Assembly (NCBI GenBank): GCA_013823505.1
Contig: PNMH01000023.1
Coordinates: 1 to 48,250, forward strand
Source: Polaromonas sp.
Lineage (GTDB): Bacteria; Pseudomonadota; Gammaproteobacteria; Burkholderiales; Burkholderiaceae
Length of the DNA: 48,250 nucleotides
Direction: 5' to 3'
Within the stretch, counting starts at the first letter, position 1; each line of letters opens with the position of its first letter. Below, piece by piece: positions 26,568-37,061 of this stretch. A program made the position numbers and the translations under genes. The notes under the pieces were generated by a model, which saw only the letters and a list, made by a program, of their open reading frames with translations, did not search any database and was not told the origin of the DNA.

Positions 26568-27269
26568 ATGAAACTCCTCAAGTCCCTGTTGCTGCTGGCG
26601 CTGACCGCCCTGTCCCTGAGCGCACTGGCGCAGGAAGCCACCATTCGCAAGAACCTCGCCGAGCGCCTGCCCAAGCTGCCCACCATCGACGAGGTCAGCA
26701 GGACACCCATGCCGGGCGTCTTTGAAGTCCGCATCAACGGCAGCGACATCTTCTATACCGACGCCGAAGGCAACTACCTGATCCAGGGCACGCTGATCGA
26801 CACCCGGGCCCGTGTGAACCTGACCGAACAACGGCTGGAGAAGCTCACCGCGCTGGCCTTCAAGGACCTGCCGCTGAAAGACGCCTTCACCCTCGTGCGT
26901 GGCAACGGCAAACGCAAGATGGCGGTGTTTGAAGACCCCAACTGCGGTTACTGCAAAAAGCTGCACCAGGAGTTCGCCGATCTGGACAACGTGACGGTGC
27001 ATGTGTTCCTCATCCCCGTGCTCGGTCCAGACTCGGCAGAGAAGGCACGCCGCATCTGGTGCGCCAAGGACAAGGCCAAGACCTACAGCGACTGGATGGT
27101 CAACGGCCAGCCGCCCGCTGCCGCCACTTGCGACACCGCCGCGATCGAGCGCAACAGCCGCCTGGCCAACAAACACGGCATCAAGGGCACGCCCACCATG
27201 ATCTTCACCAACGACACCCGGGTGCCGGGCTACATCACCGCCGACCGCATCGAAACCATGCTCAACTGA
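26568..27269 (+). CDS. dsbC: DsbC-type periplasmic disulfide isomerase
   Basis: 233 residues. Signal peptide MKLLKSLLLLALTALSLSALAQ, N-terminal dimerisation domain, then a thioredoxin fold with active site CGYC (126-129) and cis-Pro loop GIKGTPTMIF. It isomerises wrong disulfide bonds in the periplasm together with DsbD. The ATG at 26568 is the only start that gives a signal peptide. Its TGA overlaps the ATG of the next gene (TGATG). Confidence 0.94.
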   Translation: MKLLKSLLLLALTALSLSALAQEATIRKNLAERLPKLPTIDEVSRTPMPGVFEVRINGSDIFYTDAEGNYLIQGTLIDTRARVNLTEQRLEKLTALAFKDLPLKDAFTLVRGNGKRKMAVFEDPNCGYCKKLHQEFADLDNVTVHVFLIPVLGPDSAEKARRIWCAKDKAKTYSDWMVNGQPPAAATCDTAAIERNSRLANKHGIKGTPTMIFTNDTRVPGYITADRIETMLN

Positions 27270-27739
27270 TGCGGCTGCCCATGGCTTTGCCCGATGCCGC
27301 CAGCGAACCCCGTGAGCATGCGCTCATCCACAACCTGGGCTACGCCGGCCTGATCCCGCTGGTGGGTCTGGCGCTGCTGGTCTGGCTGGTCACGCCCGAC
27401 CTGCAGGCCTGGGTGGCGTTGGCGCTGGCCGCCTACGCCGCCCTCATCGCCTCCTTTCTCGGCGGCATCCACTGGGGCATCGGCTGGAGCCGCCTGGCAC
27501 AGGCGCCCGACAGCAAGACACATTTCATCTGGGGTGTGGTGCCCTCGCTGCTGGCCTGGCCCGGTCTGGTGATGCCGCCCTACGCCGGTCTGGCCTGGCT
27601 GGGCCTGGTGCTGATCGTGTGCTACCTGGTCGACCGCCGGCTCTATGTCCAGGCGGGACTGGGCGCCTGGCTCAAATTGCGTTTCCGTCTCTCGGCCGTT
27701 GCGGCGCTGAGTTGTTTCATCGGTGCAGGAGCCCTCTGA
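27269..27739 (+). CDS. DUF3429 membrane protein
   Basis: 156 residues with about four to five transmembrane helices and the family motif FLGGIHWGIGW. Coupled by one-base stop/start overlaps to dsbC before and the M61 peptidase after. Function unknown; DUF3429 proteins are small inner-membrane proteins. A second ATG at 27281 is possible. Confidence 0.88.
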   Translation: MRLPMALPDAASEPREHALIHNLGYAGLIPLVGLALLVWLVTPDLQAWVALALAAYAALIASFLGGIHWGIGWSRLAQAPDSKTHFIWGVVPSLLAWPGLVMPPYAGLAWLGLVLIVCYLVDRRLYVQAGLGAWLKLRFRLSAVAALSCFIGAGAL

Positions 27740-29541
27740 TGCCCAAACGTCCTGCTGCCCCTTCCGGCGTGCGCTTCACCGTCTCGGTTCGGGACGCCAA
27801 CGCGCACCTCTTTGCCATCACCCTGCTGATCGAACAACCCGCGAAGAACCAACGCTTGAGCCTGCCGGTGTGGATCCCGGGCAGCTACCTGGTGCGCGAG
27901 TTTTCCCAGCACCTGCAGAACCTTCAAGCCTGGCAGGACGGCCAACCGGTGGCCATCCGGCAGCTCGACAAGCACCAGTGGCAAGCCAGCGCGGTAGCAG
28001 GCCAACCGCTGGAACTGCAGTACGAGGTGTACGCGTTCGACGCTTCGGTGCGCACCGCTTTTCTCGACAGCACACGAGGCTTCTTCAACGCCACCAGCCT
28101 GTGCCTGCGGGTGGCCGGCCAGGAAGATCAACCCCAGTCTCTGGAGATCGTGGCCAGCGCCGCCACCCAAGGCTGGAACGTCGTCACCGGACTGCCTGCG
28201 CACAGCGTGGACCCCACGGGCTTCGGCCACTACCGCGCGGCCGACTACGACGAACTGGCCGATTGCCCGGTGGAGATGGGTCGGTTCTGGAACGGCCAGT
28301 TCAACGCGGGTGGCGTGGAACACCGGTTCGTGATCAGCGGCGCGGGGGCCTGGCTCGATGGTGAACGCCTGATCGAGGACACGCGCCGCATCTGCGAAGC
28401 GCAGATTGCGTTCTGGCACGGCGACGGCGCACCGCCGTTTTCCAGCTACGTCTTCATGCTGCACGCCAGTGGTGACGGCTACGGCGGGCTGGAGCACCGC
28501 AACTCCACCGCGCTCATCTGCCAGCGCGCCGACCTGCCCCGGCTGCGCCCGTCCTCCAGCGACAAACCCGCCGCGCTCAAGGCCACCGACGGCTACACCA
28601 CGCTGCTGGGTCTGATCAGCCACGAGTATTTCCACACCTGGAACGTCAAGCGTCTGCGCCCGGTCGAGTTCAAGCGCTACGACTACGCGGCCGAGAACTA
28701 CACCGAACTGTTGTGGTTCTTTGAAGGCTTCACCAGCTACTACGACGACCTGATCCTGCGCCGCGTCGGTCTCATCGACGACACGGCTTACCTGCAACTG
28801 GTGGCCAAGACCATCAACCAGGTGCAGCAAACGCCCGGGCGCCACTTGCAGAGCGTGGCGCAGGCCAGTTTTGATGCGTGGGTGAAGTACTACCGCATGC
28901 ACGAGAACACGCCGAACGCGACGGTGAGCTACTACACCAAAGGCTCGCTCGTCGCCTTGTGCCTGGACCTCACCCTGCGCGCCGAGGGCCACACCACGCT
29001 CGACGCGGTGATGCGCGAACTCTGGACACGCTGCCAGGGTGGCCCCATGCGCGAAGCCGATCTGCTGCGCGCGCTCAAGCGCCTGGGCAAACGCAGCTTT
29101 GACGGCGAAATCGCCGCCTGGGTGCACAGCACGGCCGACCTTCCCCTCATCGACCTGCTGCAAGGCCAGGGAGCCAAGCTCACGCACGACAAGGCACCGC
29201 TGGCCCAGCAACTGGGATTGCGGGTGGCGGAGTCCGGCGGGAGCGTGCAGATCAAGACCGTGCTGCGCGGTGGTGCGGCAGAAGCCGCCGGCATGGCCGC
29301 GGGTGACGAGTGGCTGGGGCTGGAGCTGGCGGCGGTGCGCCGGGGCGGTGCCGCGGAGGCCTGGCGCATCCACAAGCTCGACGATGTGCTGATGCTGCGT
29401 GGTCAGCGCACACGCATCACCGCGCTGGTGTCGCGCGACAACCGACTGCTCAAGTGCCCGCTGGACTGGCCAACCGAGAGTCAGGCCGTGAAACTCGGCG
29501 TGGCCGATGCGGCGCGGCTGGGCGCCTGGTTGTCCGACTGA
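27739..29541 (+). CDS. M61-family glycyl aminopeptidase with PDZ domain
   Basis: 600 residues. Zinc motif HEYFHTWN (His295, His299) with the downstream Glu in ELLWFFEGFTSYYDD; N-terminal beta domain; C-terminal PDZ-like domain (LRVAESGGSVQIKTVLRGGAAEAAGMAAGDEW). No signal peptide, so probably cytoplasmic. Start ATG overlaps the previous stop (TGATG). It removes N-terminal Gly or Ala from peptides. Confidence 0.92.
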   Translation: MPKRPAAPSGVRFTVSVRDANAHLFAITLLIEQPAKNQRLSLPVWIPGSYLVREFSQHLQNLQAWQDGQPVAIRQLDKHQWQASAVAGQPLELQYEVYAFDASVRTAFLDSTRGFFNATSLCLRVAGQEDQPQSLEIVASAATQGWNVVTGLPAHSVDPTGFGHYRAADYDELADCPVEMGRFWNGQFNAGGVEHRFVISGAGAWLDGERLIEDTRRICEAQIAFWHGDGAPPFSSYVFMLHASGDGYGGLEHRNSTALICQRADLPRLRPSSSDKPAALKATDGYTTLLGLISHEYFHTWNVKRLRPVEFKRYDYAAENYTELLWFFEGFTSYYDDLILRRVGLIDDTAYLQLVAKTINQVQQTPGRHLQSVAQASFDAWVKYYRMHENTPNATVSYYTKGSLVALCLDLTLRAEGHTTLDAVMRELWTRCQGGPMREADLLRALKRLGKRSFDGEIAAWVHSTADLPLIDLLQGQGAKLTHDKAPLAQQLGLRVAESGGSVQIKTVLRGGAAEAAGMAAGDEWLGLELAAVRRGGAAEAWRIHKLDDVLMLRGQRTRITALVSRDNRLLKCPLDWPTESQAVKLGVADAARLGAWLSD

Positions 29542-29553
29542 ACGCGCTCGGGC

Positions 29554-30117
29554 TCAGACCTTGGGCAGCCGGCCCGCCAGCTCGGTGTCGAACTGTTGCA
29601 CCACCGCAGCACCCTTGAAGCTCTTGAGCCCGTCGCGGATGCGGGGCAGTGCGGCCTGCAGGTCGGCTGGGCTCTTGCAACTTTCGGCGCGGATCGCCAG
29701 CGTTTCGCCCATGGGGCCCAGCTGGTCGTTGATGAACCGCACCACCTGGCGGCGGGCTTCGCTGAACGGCAGCGTGCCCGTGGGCGCGTCCGCAGGTGAC
29801 TGCGGGGCTGGCGACAGTTGCACAGGCTGAGACGCCTCCGGTTCAAACGCAGCGGGCGCAGCTACCGCCACGGGCGCCGCGCCCGCCTTCGGCAAACCAT
29901 CGGCTCCGATGATTTCGACCCAGCCGCCAGACATCAACTCGTTGAGCGACTGGGTGGCCTGCTCCAGCGAACCCGTGAGTTTTTCAAACTCGGCCAGGTT
30001 GCGTTTGCCATCCACCATGATCAACAGCGAGCGCAGGCGGGGCACGAGTCCAGCCGGTCGGGAAGTCATTGCTTCACGCCCGGCCGCTGTCTTGCCAAAC
30101 AATGTGTTTTTGTCCAT
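29554..30117 (-). CDS. Conserved hypothetical protein of Burkholderiales type
   Basis: 187 residues from ATG 30117, with GGGGAAG just upstream. The N-terminal 75 residues (RLRSLLIMVDGKRNLAEFEKLTG, LNELMSGGWVEII) resemble a winged-helix-like module as in response-regulator-associated proteins. An Ala/Pro-rich linker follows, then a helical C-terminal domain (LPFSEARRQVVRFINDQLGPMGETLAIRAE). No known function. Same strand as the paa genes but 131 bases away, with a palindrome GTGGGATTTCCCAC (30189-30202) in the gap. Confidence 0.8.
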   Translation of the reverse strand: MDKNTLFGKTAAGREAMTSRPAGLVPRLRSLLIMVDGKRNLAEFEKLTGSLEQATQSLNELMSGGWVEIIGADGLPKAGAAPVAVAAPAAFEPEASQPVQLSPAPQSPADAPTGTLPFSEARRQVVRFINDQLGPMGETLAIRAESCKSPADLQAALPRIRDGLKSFKGAAVVQQFDTELAGRLPKV

Positions 30118-30248
30118 ATCTTCCCCAACTGTGGGGGGTAATGTAGGACACCAGACACCGACAAGGCTAGGGGTTTTCATCCCAACGCGTGGGATTTCCC
30201 ACACCGACGACCCAACGCGGGGGCGTTCGCAACACCCGGCCCCTTCCC

Positions 30249-31546
<1,298 letters not shown>

Positions 31547-31550
<4 letters not shown>

Positions 31551-31990
31551 GGCTGTCCTTCCTCAGGGAACACCGTCCCGGGAATCTGCGCGCTCTTGCC
31601 GCGGAACATCGCCACCACCTCGCCGCGCTGGTTGCTCACCCGCATGTCGTAGATGCCGTGGCGGCCAGACAGGGTTTGCTCCACGCCTTCGCAGGTGAGC
31701 ACGTCGCCCGCGTGCGCCGGGCGCAGGAACTCAATGCTGCAGCCCGCAGCCACGGTGTTCTTGTTGTGGCTGTTGCAGGCAAACGCAAAGGTGGAGTCGG
31801 CCAGCGTGAAGATGAAGCCGCCGTGGCAGATCTGGTGGCCATTGAGGTGCAGCGGCTGCACCACCATGCGGATGATGGCGCGGCCTGGCTCGCAGCTCAG
31901 CAACTCCATGCCCATGGTGTCCTTGCTCGCGGTGTCCACCGCAAACATCGTCTGGCCGACTTTGGCGGCTCGTTCTTGCGGACTCATCAT
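31547..31990 (-). CDS. paaI: PaaI hotdog thioesterase
   Basis: 147 residues with the hotdog-fold signature LNGHQICHGGFIFTLADSTFAFACN. It hydrolyses dead-end CoA intermediates of the phenylacetate pathway and so frees CoA. Start at 31990 (MMSPQ) overlaps the paaG stop by 4 bases; a second ATG follows directly. Middle gene of paaG-paaI-paaK. Confidence 0.95.
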
Positions 31991-32781
31991 TCCCCCTTGA
32001 ACTGCGCCGGGCGTTTTTCGCGAAACGCCATCACGCCTTCGATGTAGTCGTGGGTTTTGCCCAGCGCCGACTGCGTGTCGCGCTCCACATCCAGGTGCTC
32101 GCTCAAACCGCGCGTGGACGCATCGCGCAAGAGCGCGCGCGTGGCCACCAGCGCCCTGGTCGGCATGGCGGCCAGTTTGTTGGCCAGGGCCAGCGAAGCG
32201 CCGACGCAGTCGTCGCTCACGTCCCAGATCATTCCCCACTCTTTTGCTTGCGCGGCTGGCAGCTTGTCGCCGGTCATGGCCAGCGCCATCGCACGCGCCA
32301 GACCGAGGCGCTCCACCAGCAGCCAGCTGCCACCGGCGTCGGGCACGAGACCGATCTTGCTGAAAGCCTGGATGAAGCTGGCACCGGTGGCCGCGATCGC
32401 GATGTCGCAGCACATGGCCAGCGACGCACCTGCGCCCGCCGCCACGCCGTTGACCGCCGCGATGGTGGGCATGCGCAGGCCTTGCAAGCGCCGCGCAGTG
32501 GGGTTGAACGCCTGCTCGATCACGGGGCCGGGATCGGCGCGCTGCACCAGGTCGGGACCCGGTGCGAAGTCGAACTCGGCGAGATCGGCCCCGGCGCAGA
32601 AACCGCGGCCTGCGCCCGTGATCACGAGCGCGCGCACCAACGGGTTGGCCTCGGCCCGGTCCAGCGCAGACCACAGGTCGCGGTGCATCTGGCGGGTGAA
32701 GCTGTTGAGCGCGTCGGGCCGGTTGAGCGTGACCAGGGCCACGGCCCCGCGCTCTTCATACAAGACGGTGGCTTCAGACAT
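31987..32781 (-). CDS. paaG: PaaG-type enoyl-CoA isomerase/hydratase
   Basis: 264 residues of the crotonase fold: GAGRGFCAGADLAEFDF (oxyanion hole), GVAAGAGASLAMCCDIAIAA, FSKIGLVPDAGGSWLL. The family member next to paaI/paaK is normally PaaG, the ring-epoxide isomerase. First gene of the reverse paa unit. The ring-epoxidase genes paaABCDE and paaZ are not in the window, so the pathway is split. Confidence 0.92.
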   Translation of the reverse strand: MSEATVLYEERGAVALVTLNRPDALNSFTRQMHRDLWSALDRAEANPLVRALVITGAGRGFCAGADLAEFDFAPGPDLVQRADPGPVIEQAFNPTARRLQGLRMPTIAAVNGVAAGAGASLAMCCDIAIAATGASFIQAFSKIGLVPDAGGSWLLVERLGLARAMALAMTGDKLPAAQAKEWGMIWDVSDDCVGASLALANKLAAMPTRALVATRALLRDASTRGLSEHLDVERDTQSALGKTHDYIEGVMAFREKRPAQFKGE

Positions 32782-32842
32782 GGCGATGGGTCTCCTCGGC
32801 GGGCGGTGTTGTTCGGTGATGGGTCAGCGGTGCAATTTACCA

Positions 32843-32866
32843 TTAGCCAACCAATCGGTCGGTTAA
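32843..32866. promoter_or_regulatory. Palindrome in the divergent paa promoter, candidate PaaR (TetR) operator
   Basis: TTAGCCAACCAATCGGTCGGTTAA contains near-symmetric arms around AACCRAyCGRTyGGTT, the kind of site bound by TetR-type PaaR in betaproteobacteria. It lies between paaG and the divergent enoyl-CoA hydratase, 62 and 70 bases from their starts. No regulator gene is in the window. Confidence 0.55.
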
Positions 32867-32935
32867 TGTTTTCCCTCGGTACCCCCCGCTATAGTGGACA
32901 GCTTTCCAGCCCCCAACGACACCCGAGGAGACCCC

Positions 32936-33724
32936 ATGACCACCGCCACCGCGCCCGAATGCATCACCGTCCGAACCGAAGGCCGGGTCGGCATCGTCAC
33001 GCTCAACCGCCCCAAGCAGCTCAACGCGCTCAACAACCAGCTGATGGACGAGCTGGGTGCCGCGCTCAAGGCCTTCGACGCCGACGACGACATCGGCTGC
33101 ATGATCCTGACCGGCAGCGAAAAGGCCTTTGCCGCTGGCGCCGACATCGGCGCCATGGCCAGCTACACCTTCGCCGATGTCTACAAGGGGGACTACATCA
33201 CCCGCAACTGGGAAACGATCCGCAGCATCCGCAAGCCCGTGATCGGTGCGGTGAGCGGTTTTGCGCTGGGTGGCGGCTGCGAGCTGGCCATGATGTGCGA
33301 CTTCATCATCGCGGCCGACAACGCCAAGTTCGGCCAGCCCGAGATCAAGCTCGGCGTGATTCCGGGCGCGGGCGGCACGCAGCGCCTGCCGCGTGCCATC
33401 GGGAAATCGAAGGCCATGGACATGGTGCTCACCGCCCGCATGATGGACGCCACGGAAGCCGAACGCGCGGGCCTGGTCAGCCGCGTGGTGCCGCTGGACA
33501 AACTGATGGACGAAGCCCTGGGCGCCGCGCTCATCATCTGCGGCTTTTCGCTGCCCAGCGTGATGGCGGCGAAGGAATCGGTCAACCGCTCGTTCGAGGG
33601 TTCGTTGTCCGATGGTGTGATGTTCGAGCGCCGCATCTTCCACGCGCTGTTCGCCACCGCCGACCAGAAGGAAGGCATGGACGCTTTTGTGAACAAGCGC
33701 AAGCCCGAGTTCAAGCACCAGTAA
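32936..33724 (+). CDS. Enoyl-CoA hydratase (PaaF-like)
   Basis: 262 residues of the crotonase family: [35 protein letters not shown] and [26 protein letters not shown] hold both catalytic Glu positions of true hydratases. The ATG at 32936 has GAGGAG upstream. Divergent from paaG across the shared operator, so probably PaaF or a general short-chain enoyl-CoA hydratase of the same regulon. Confidence 0.9.
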   Translation: MTTATAPECITVRTEGRVGIVTLNRPKQLNALNNQLMDELGAALKAFDADDDIGCMILTGSEKAFAAGADIGAMASYTFADVYKGDYITRNWETIRSIRKPVIGAVSGFALGGGCELAMMCDFIIAADNAKFGQPEIKLGVIPGAGGTQRLPRAIGKSKAMDMVLTARMMDATEAERAGLVSRVVPLDKLMDEALGAALIICGFSLPSVMAAKESVNRSFEGSLSDGVMFERRIFHALFATADQKEGMDAFVNKRKPEFKHQ

Positions 33725-33835
33725 TGGCGCAGCGCTGGGGTGGGGGATGCACAGGCTGTAACACGCCGACGCCGGGCGCGGGCGTATAACGGCCCAGCGC
33801 AGTACACCGAAAGGCAACAGTTCGGGGCTGCGCGG

Positions 33836-33858
33836 GCAGGCCACCGGCCTGCTTTCCT
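33836..33858 (+). terminator. Hairpin after the enoyl-CoA hydratase gene
   Basis: GCAGGCC-ACC-GGCCTGC followed by TTTCCT. It lies 112 bases after the hydratase stop and 23 bases before the HiPIP ATG; weak T-tract, so either a terminator or a leader structure. Confidence 0.35.
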
Positions 33859-33880
33859 CTCATCACTCTGGAGATCCCCC

Positions 33881-34297
33881 ATGACCACACGCCGACGCTT
33901 TTTGATGATGGTGCCCGTGAGCGGCGCCGTGCTCGCTGCCGCTTGCTCCAAAAAAGAAGAAACCGCCGCAGTTGCACCCGCGCCAGCACCCGCACCCGCA
34001 CCGGCTGAAGCACCAGCCGCCGCCGCACCGGCACCGGCTTCGCCGCCTGCCGCCCCGGTGGCGACCGGCCCCATGGTGGAAGCCACCGACCCGACTGCCG
34101 TGGCTTTGGGCTACGTGGCCGTGGCGGCCAACCACGACACGGCCAAATACCCCAACTTTGTGGCAGGCAGCAACTGCGGCAATTGCGCGCTGTACCAAGG
34201 CGCAGCGGGCACCGAGGCCGGCCCATGCCCGCTCTTTGCCGGCAAGCAGGTGGCCGCCGCCGGCTGGTGCTCGTCGTACGTCAAGAAGACCACCTGA
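33881..34297 (+). CDS. High-potential iron-sulfur protein (HiPIP)
   Basis: 138 residues. Twin-arginine start MTTRRRFLMMVPVSG, then LAAAC, an Ala/Pro/Glu linker of about 45 residues, and the HiPIP domain with four cluster Cys: CGNCALY, GPCPLF and AAAGWC. The domain carries a 4Fe-4S cluster and acts as a periplasmic electron carrier. The Cys after the signal could be lipidated, and the long linker would then act as a tether; this is unusual for HiPIPs. ATG at 33881 has GGAGA upstream. Confidence 0.9.
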   Translation: MTTRRRFLMMVPVSGAVLAAACSKKEETAAVAPAPAPAPAPAEAPAAAAPAPASPPAAPVATGPMVEATDPTAVALGYVAVAANHDTAKYPNFVAGSNCGNCALYQGAAGTEAGPCPLFAGKQVAAAGWCSSYVKKTT

Positions 34298-34363
34298 TCC
34301 AACGGTTTCGCGCCCGGCAACGCCCGGGACGCGCTTTGATTTGAGCTACAATCCCGCCTCGTT

Positions 34364-34440
34364 GGTGATATAGCTCAGTTGGTTAGAGCGCAGCATTCAT
34401 AATGCTGATGTCGGTGGTTCAAGTCCACCTATCACCACCA
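34364..34440 (+). tRNA. tRNA-Met (anticodon CAT)
   Basis: 77 bases with GGTGATA/TATCACC acceptor stem, GCTC D-arm, anticodon stem CAGCA/TGCTG with loop TTCATAA, T-arm GGTGG-TTCAAGT-CCACC and encoded CCA. Anticodon CAT fits elongator Met; tRNA-Ile2 (lysidine) is less likely. A -10-like TACAAT lies just upstream. Confidence 0.95.
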
Positions 34441-34450
34441 ACATTCAAAA

Positions 34451-34481
34451 AGCGGGCTCTGGCAACAGGGCCCGCTTTTTT
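34451..34481 (+). terminator. Rho-independent terminator after tRNA-Met
   Basis: AGCGGGCTCTG-GCAA-CAGGGCCCGCT followed by TTTTT, 10 bases after the tRNA. Confidence 0.9.
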
Positions 34482-34520
34482 CATGGCGCACGCCGTTGCG
34501 GCCCTCACAGACGGATCACC

Positions 34521-35081
34521 ATGGCCATCAAGTCCACCATCTTCAAGGCAAACCTGCAGATCGCCGACATCGATCACAGCTACTACGCCGACCACGCGCT
34601 CACCCTGGCCCGGCACCCGAGCGAGACCGACGAACGCATGATGGTGCGCCTGGTGGCCCTGGCCATCCACGCCCACGAGCTGCAGGACACCTGCCGCGGG
34701 GACGGCACGCTCGCCTTCGGCACCGGCCTGTCCGACCCGGACGACCCGGACGTCTCGCTCACCGACTTCACCGGCCGCAAGCGCTTGTGGATCGAAGTCG
34801 GCCAGCCCGAAGACAAACCCCTGGCCAAGGCATGCAGCAAGGCCGATGCGGTGGTGCTCTACGCGTTCGGCAGCGCGGCCGACGTGTGGTGGCGCGGCAT
34901 CAACACCAAGCTCACGCGACTCGACCGCTTGCAGGTCTGGCGCCTGTCCACCGAGGTGGCCCCTGCACTGGCCCAGATGGCCGAGCGCAGCATGCAGCTG
35001 CAGGCCACGGTGCAGGAGGGTGTGCTCACCCTCTCCAGCGATCGCGGCAGCGTGGCCGTCGAGCCCATCCGCTGGAAATGA
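34521..35081 (+). CDS. yaeQ: YaeQ family protein
   Basis: 186 residues, full length, with the family pattern MAIKSTIFKANLQIADID and WIEVGQPEDKPLAKACSKAD, a PD-(D/E)XK-like nuclease fold. Its role in the cell is not clear; old reports link YaeQ to RfaH-type antitermination without firm support. Single gene, convergent with the cryptochrome. Confidence 0.92.
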   Translation: MAIKSTIFKANLQIADIDHSYYADHALTLARHPSETDERMMVRLVALAIHAHELQDTCRGDGTLAFGTGLSDPDDPDVSLTDFTGRKRLWIEVGQPEDKPLAKACSKADAVVLYAFGSAADVWWRGINTKLTRLDRLQVWRLSTEVAPALAQMAERSMQLQATVQEGVLTLSSDRGSVAVEPIRWK

Positions 35082-35093
35082 CCCGCCCCGGCG

Positions 35094-36395
35094 TCAGGTG
35101 AGCCAGAGCGCGCGGTAGGCGCCATCGGCGTCGTGGTCGCGGGTCTGCTTCTCCACGTTGAAACGCCGCCCGCCCCGCGGATCGGTGCCCCGCCCGGCGA
35201 TGTAGAGCCAGTTGCCCTGGTTGCTGTGCACGTCGAAATCCACCAGCGTGGATTCAAACCAGGCCGCGCCGGCGCGCCAGTCGCAGGCCAGGTCATGGAT
35301 CAGGAAGCTGGCCACCACTTGCCGCAACCGGTTCGACAGGTAGCCCGTGGCAGCAAGCTCGCGCATGCCGGCGTCCACCAACGGCTCGCCGGTGGTGCCC
35401 TGGCACCAGCGCGCAAAAGCCGCCACGTCGTGCGGCGGCGTGGGCAACTCGCTCAGCCCGCGGGCACGGTAGAGCGCGCGGCCGTGGCGCCGGTGCAGCA
35501 GGCGGAAGTGTTCGCGCCAGAGCAGCTCGAACACGATCCAGCGGCTGCCATCGCTCGCGCCCGCGCGGGCCTCGTGCGCCTGCAGTTCAGCGTGGATCTG
35601 GCGGGCCGACAGCGCACCACTGGCCAGCCAGGGCGAGAACTTGGTCGAATAGTCGGTGCCGCTGAGCTGGTTGCGCGTGGCCTTGTACTGCCGCGCGAGC
35701 GGGCCCTGAAAGTAGCGCTGCAGGTGCGCCAGACCGGCCGTTTCGCCGCCCGCGAAGGCAGCGCTTGCGTATGGAAAGGACGAGCGGGCATCGTCGCGCG
35801 CGGTTGGCTGCGGCAGCGTGGACCCTGCGGCATCGGGCGCGGGCGGCAGTCGCCCTGACACCAGCACCAACGCCGGCACGCGCACCATGGCGTGCTCGAC
35901 CGCCTGTCGAAACGCGGTGAACATGTCGGGCACCTTCGTGGGCGCAAACGGCAGGTCGGCCAGCGCGAACAGGCCCGACTGTTCTCGGGTGTGAACGGTC
36001 AGCCCGGCAGCGCGCAGCGCCTGCACCTCGTCCTGCTCCTCGGGCGCGGCGATGTCTTCGGTCACCACGGCGTCGATCTGCAGCTCGCGCACCAGGGGCG
36101 GCAACACATCGCGAGCTCGGCCGGACAACTGCAGCAAACGGCTGCCCCGGGCCTGGAGTTGGTTGGACAGATCGCTCAGGCCGTCGTGCACGAAGCGGTG
36201 GCGGTGCAGGCCCCGGCGCACAAAGCCCCAGCGCGTGTCGGCGTCCTGCGCCGGGTCATGGCAATACACCGGGAGCAAGGCGATGGACGCGGCGCAGGCT
36301 TCGGCCAGAGCCGGGTTGTCGCCCAGACGCAGGTCGTTGCGAAACCAGTACAGCGTCCGCCCACCCGGCAGGAGCGCGGACCGATCAGTTGTCAC
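35094..36395 (-). CDS. Cryptochrome DASH / photolyase
   Basis: 433 residues. N-terminal photolyase domain (LYWFRNDLRLGDNPAL) and FAD domain with QLSGTDYSTKFSPWLASGALS, TGEPLVDAGMRELAATGYLSNR and FDVHSNQGNWLYIAGRG as in DASH proteins, which repair single-stranded cyclobutane dimers. It starts at GTG 36395, overlapping the lipocalin gene end by 11 bases, so the two are co-transcribed. Confidence 0.92.
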   Translation of the reverse strand: MTTDRSALLPGGRTLYWFRNDLRLGDNPALAEACAASIALLPVYCHDPAQDADTRWGFVRRGLHRHRFVHDGLSDLSNQLQARGSRLLQLSGRARDVLPPLVRELQIDAVVTEDIAAPEEQDEVQALRAAGLTVHTREQSGLFALADLPFAPTKVPDMFTAFRQAVEHAMVRVPALVLVSGRLPPAPDAAGSTLPQPTARDDARSSFPYASAAFAGGETAGLAHLQRYFQGPLARQYKATRNQLSGTDYSTKFSPWLASGALSARQIHAELQAHEARAGASDGSRWIVFELLWREHFRLLHRRHGRALYRARGLSELPTPPHDVAAFARWCQGTTGEPLVDAGMRELAATGYLSNRLRQVVASFLIHDLACDWRAGAAWFESTLVDFDVHSNQGNWLYIAGRGTDPRGGRRFNVEKQTRDHDADGAYRALWLT

Positions 36396-36963
36396 TGCGC
36401 CGGTGCTCGACCCAGATCAATTCGTTTGTCTTCACGCCCAGCCGCGCGGCCTGCGCCACGAGCTGCTCGCGCACGCCCGGCGGCAGTTGTTTGTCGCGCG
36501 CCAGGATCCACAGGTAGTCCGTGTTGGGCCCAATCACCATGGCCCAGCGGTAGCCCGGGTCGAGCGCGATCACGTGGTAGCCGCCATAGAACGGGCCGAA
36601 GAACGAGACCTTGAGCGAGCCGGTGTTGGTGTCGCCGGTGAACAGGGCCTTGCCCACGGCTTCCTTCCACTCGCCCTTCTCGGCGTTGAAACCGCGGTTG
36701 ATCACCGCCACGCTGCCGTCGGCCTCCAGGCGGTAGGTGGCGTTCACGTCGCTCAGGCCACGCTCGAAGCTGTGGTCCAGCCGGGCAATCTCGAACCACT
36801 GGCCGGCATACCGTTTCACATCAAAGGGACTCACCACGGTCACGCCGTCGGGCGGTGAAGTGCAAGCGTTGAGCAGCGGCACCACCGCGAGGCACAACAA
36901 CAGGAACACGCGGTGCAACCAGCGGTGTGCCGGCAAGGAAGACGGTGAGGACATGGAGGGCAT
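36385..36963 (-). CDS. blc: Blc-type bacterial lipocalin, lipoprotein
   Basis: 192 residues from ATG 36963. Lipoprotein signal with LLNAC, then lipocalin motif GQWFEIARLDHSFERG, YGGYHVIALD and the C-terminal LWILARDKQLPP. Outer-membrane lipocalins bind fatty acids or lysolipids under envelope stress. The frame runs open to 37044, but that start has no signal peptide directly after it. Operon with the cryptochrome, a pair known from light- or stress-controlled clusters. Confidence 0.9.
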   Translation of the reverse strand: MPSMSSPSSLPAHRWLHRVFLLLCLAVVPLLNACTSPPDGVTVVSPFDVKRYAGQWFEIARLDHSFERGLSDVNATYRLEADGSVAVINRGFNAEKGEWKEAVGKALFTGDTNTGSLKVSFFGPFYGGYHVIALDPGYRWAMVIGPNTDYLWILARDKQLPPGVREQLVAQAARLGVKTNELIWVEHRRSDN

Positions 36964-37061
36964 CTCGCAAGTTCGTGGACAGATTTCATTGTGCGCCGTA
37001 CATTGAAACGCAGCGCCCCCGAGGGCCAATGCCCCGCCCCTCACCGATCGATCCCTCAGCC

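Noticed and set aside
27643..29373. 576-codon reverse frame opposite the M61 peptidase gene
   Set aside because: Antisense shadow; the forward frame has a complete M61 protein with zinc motif.
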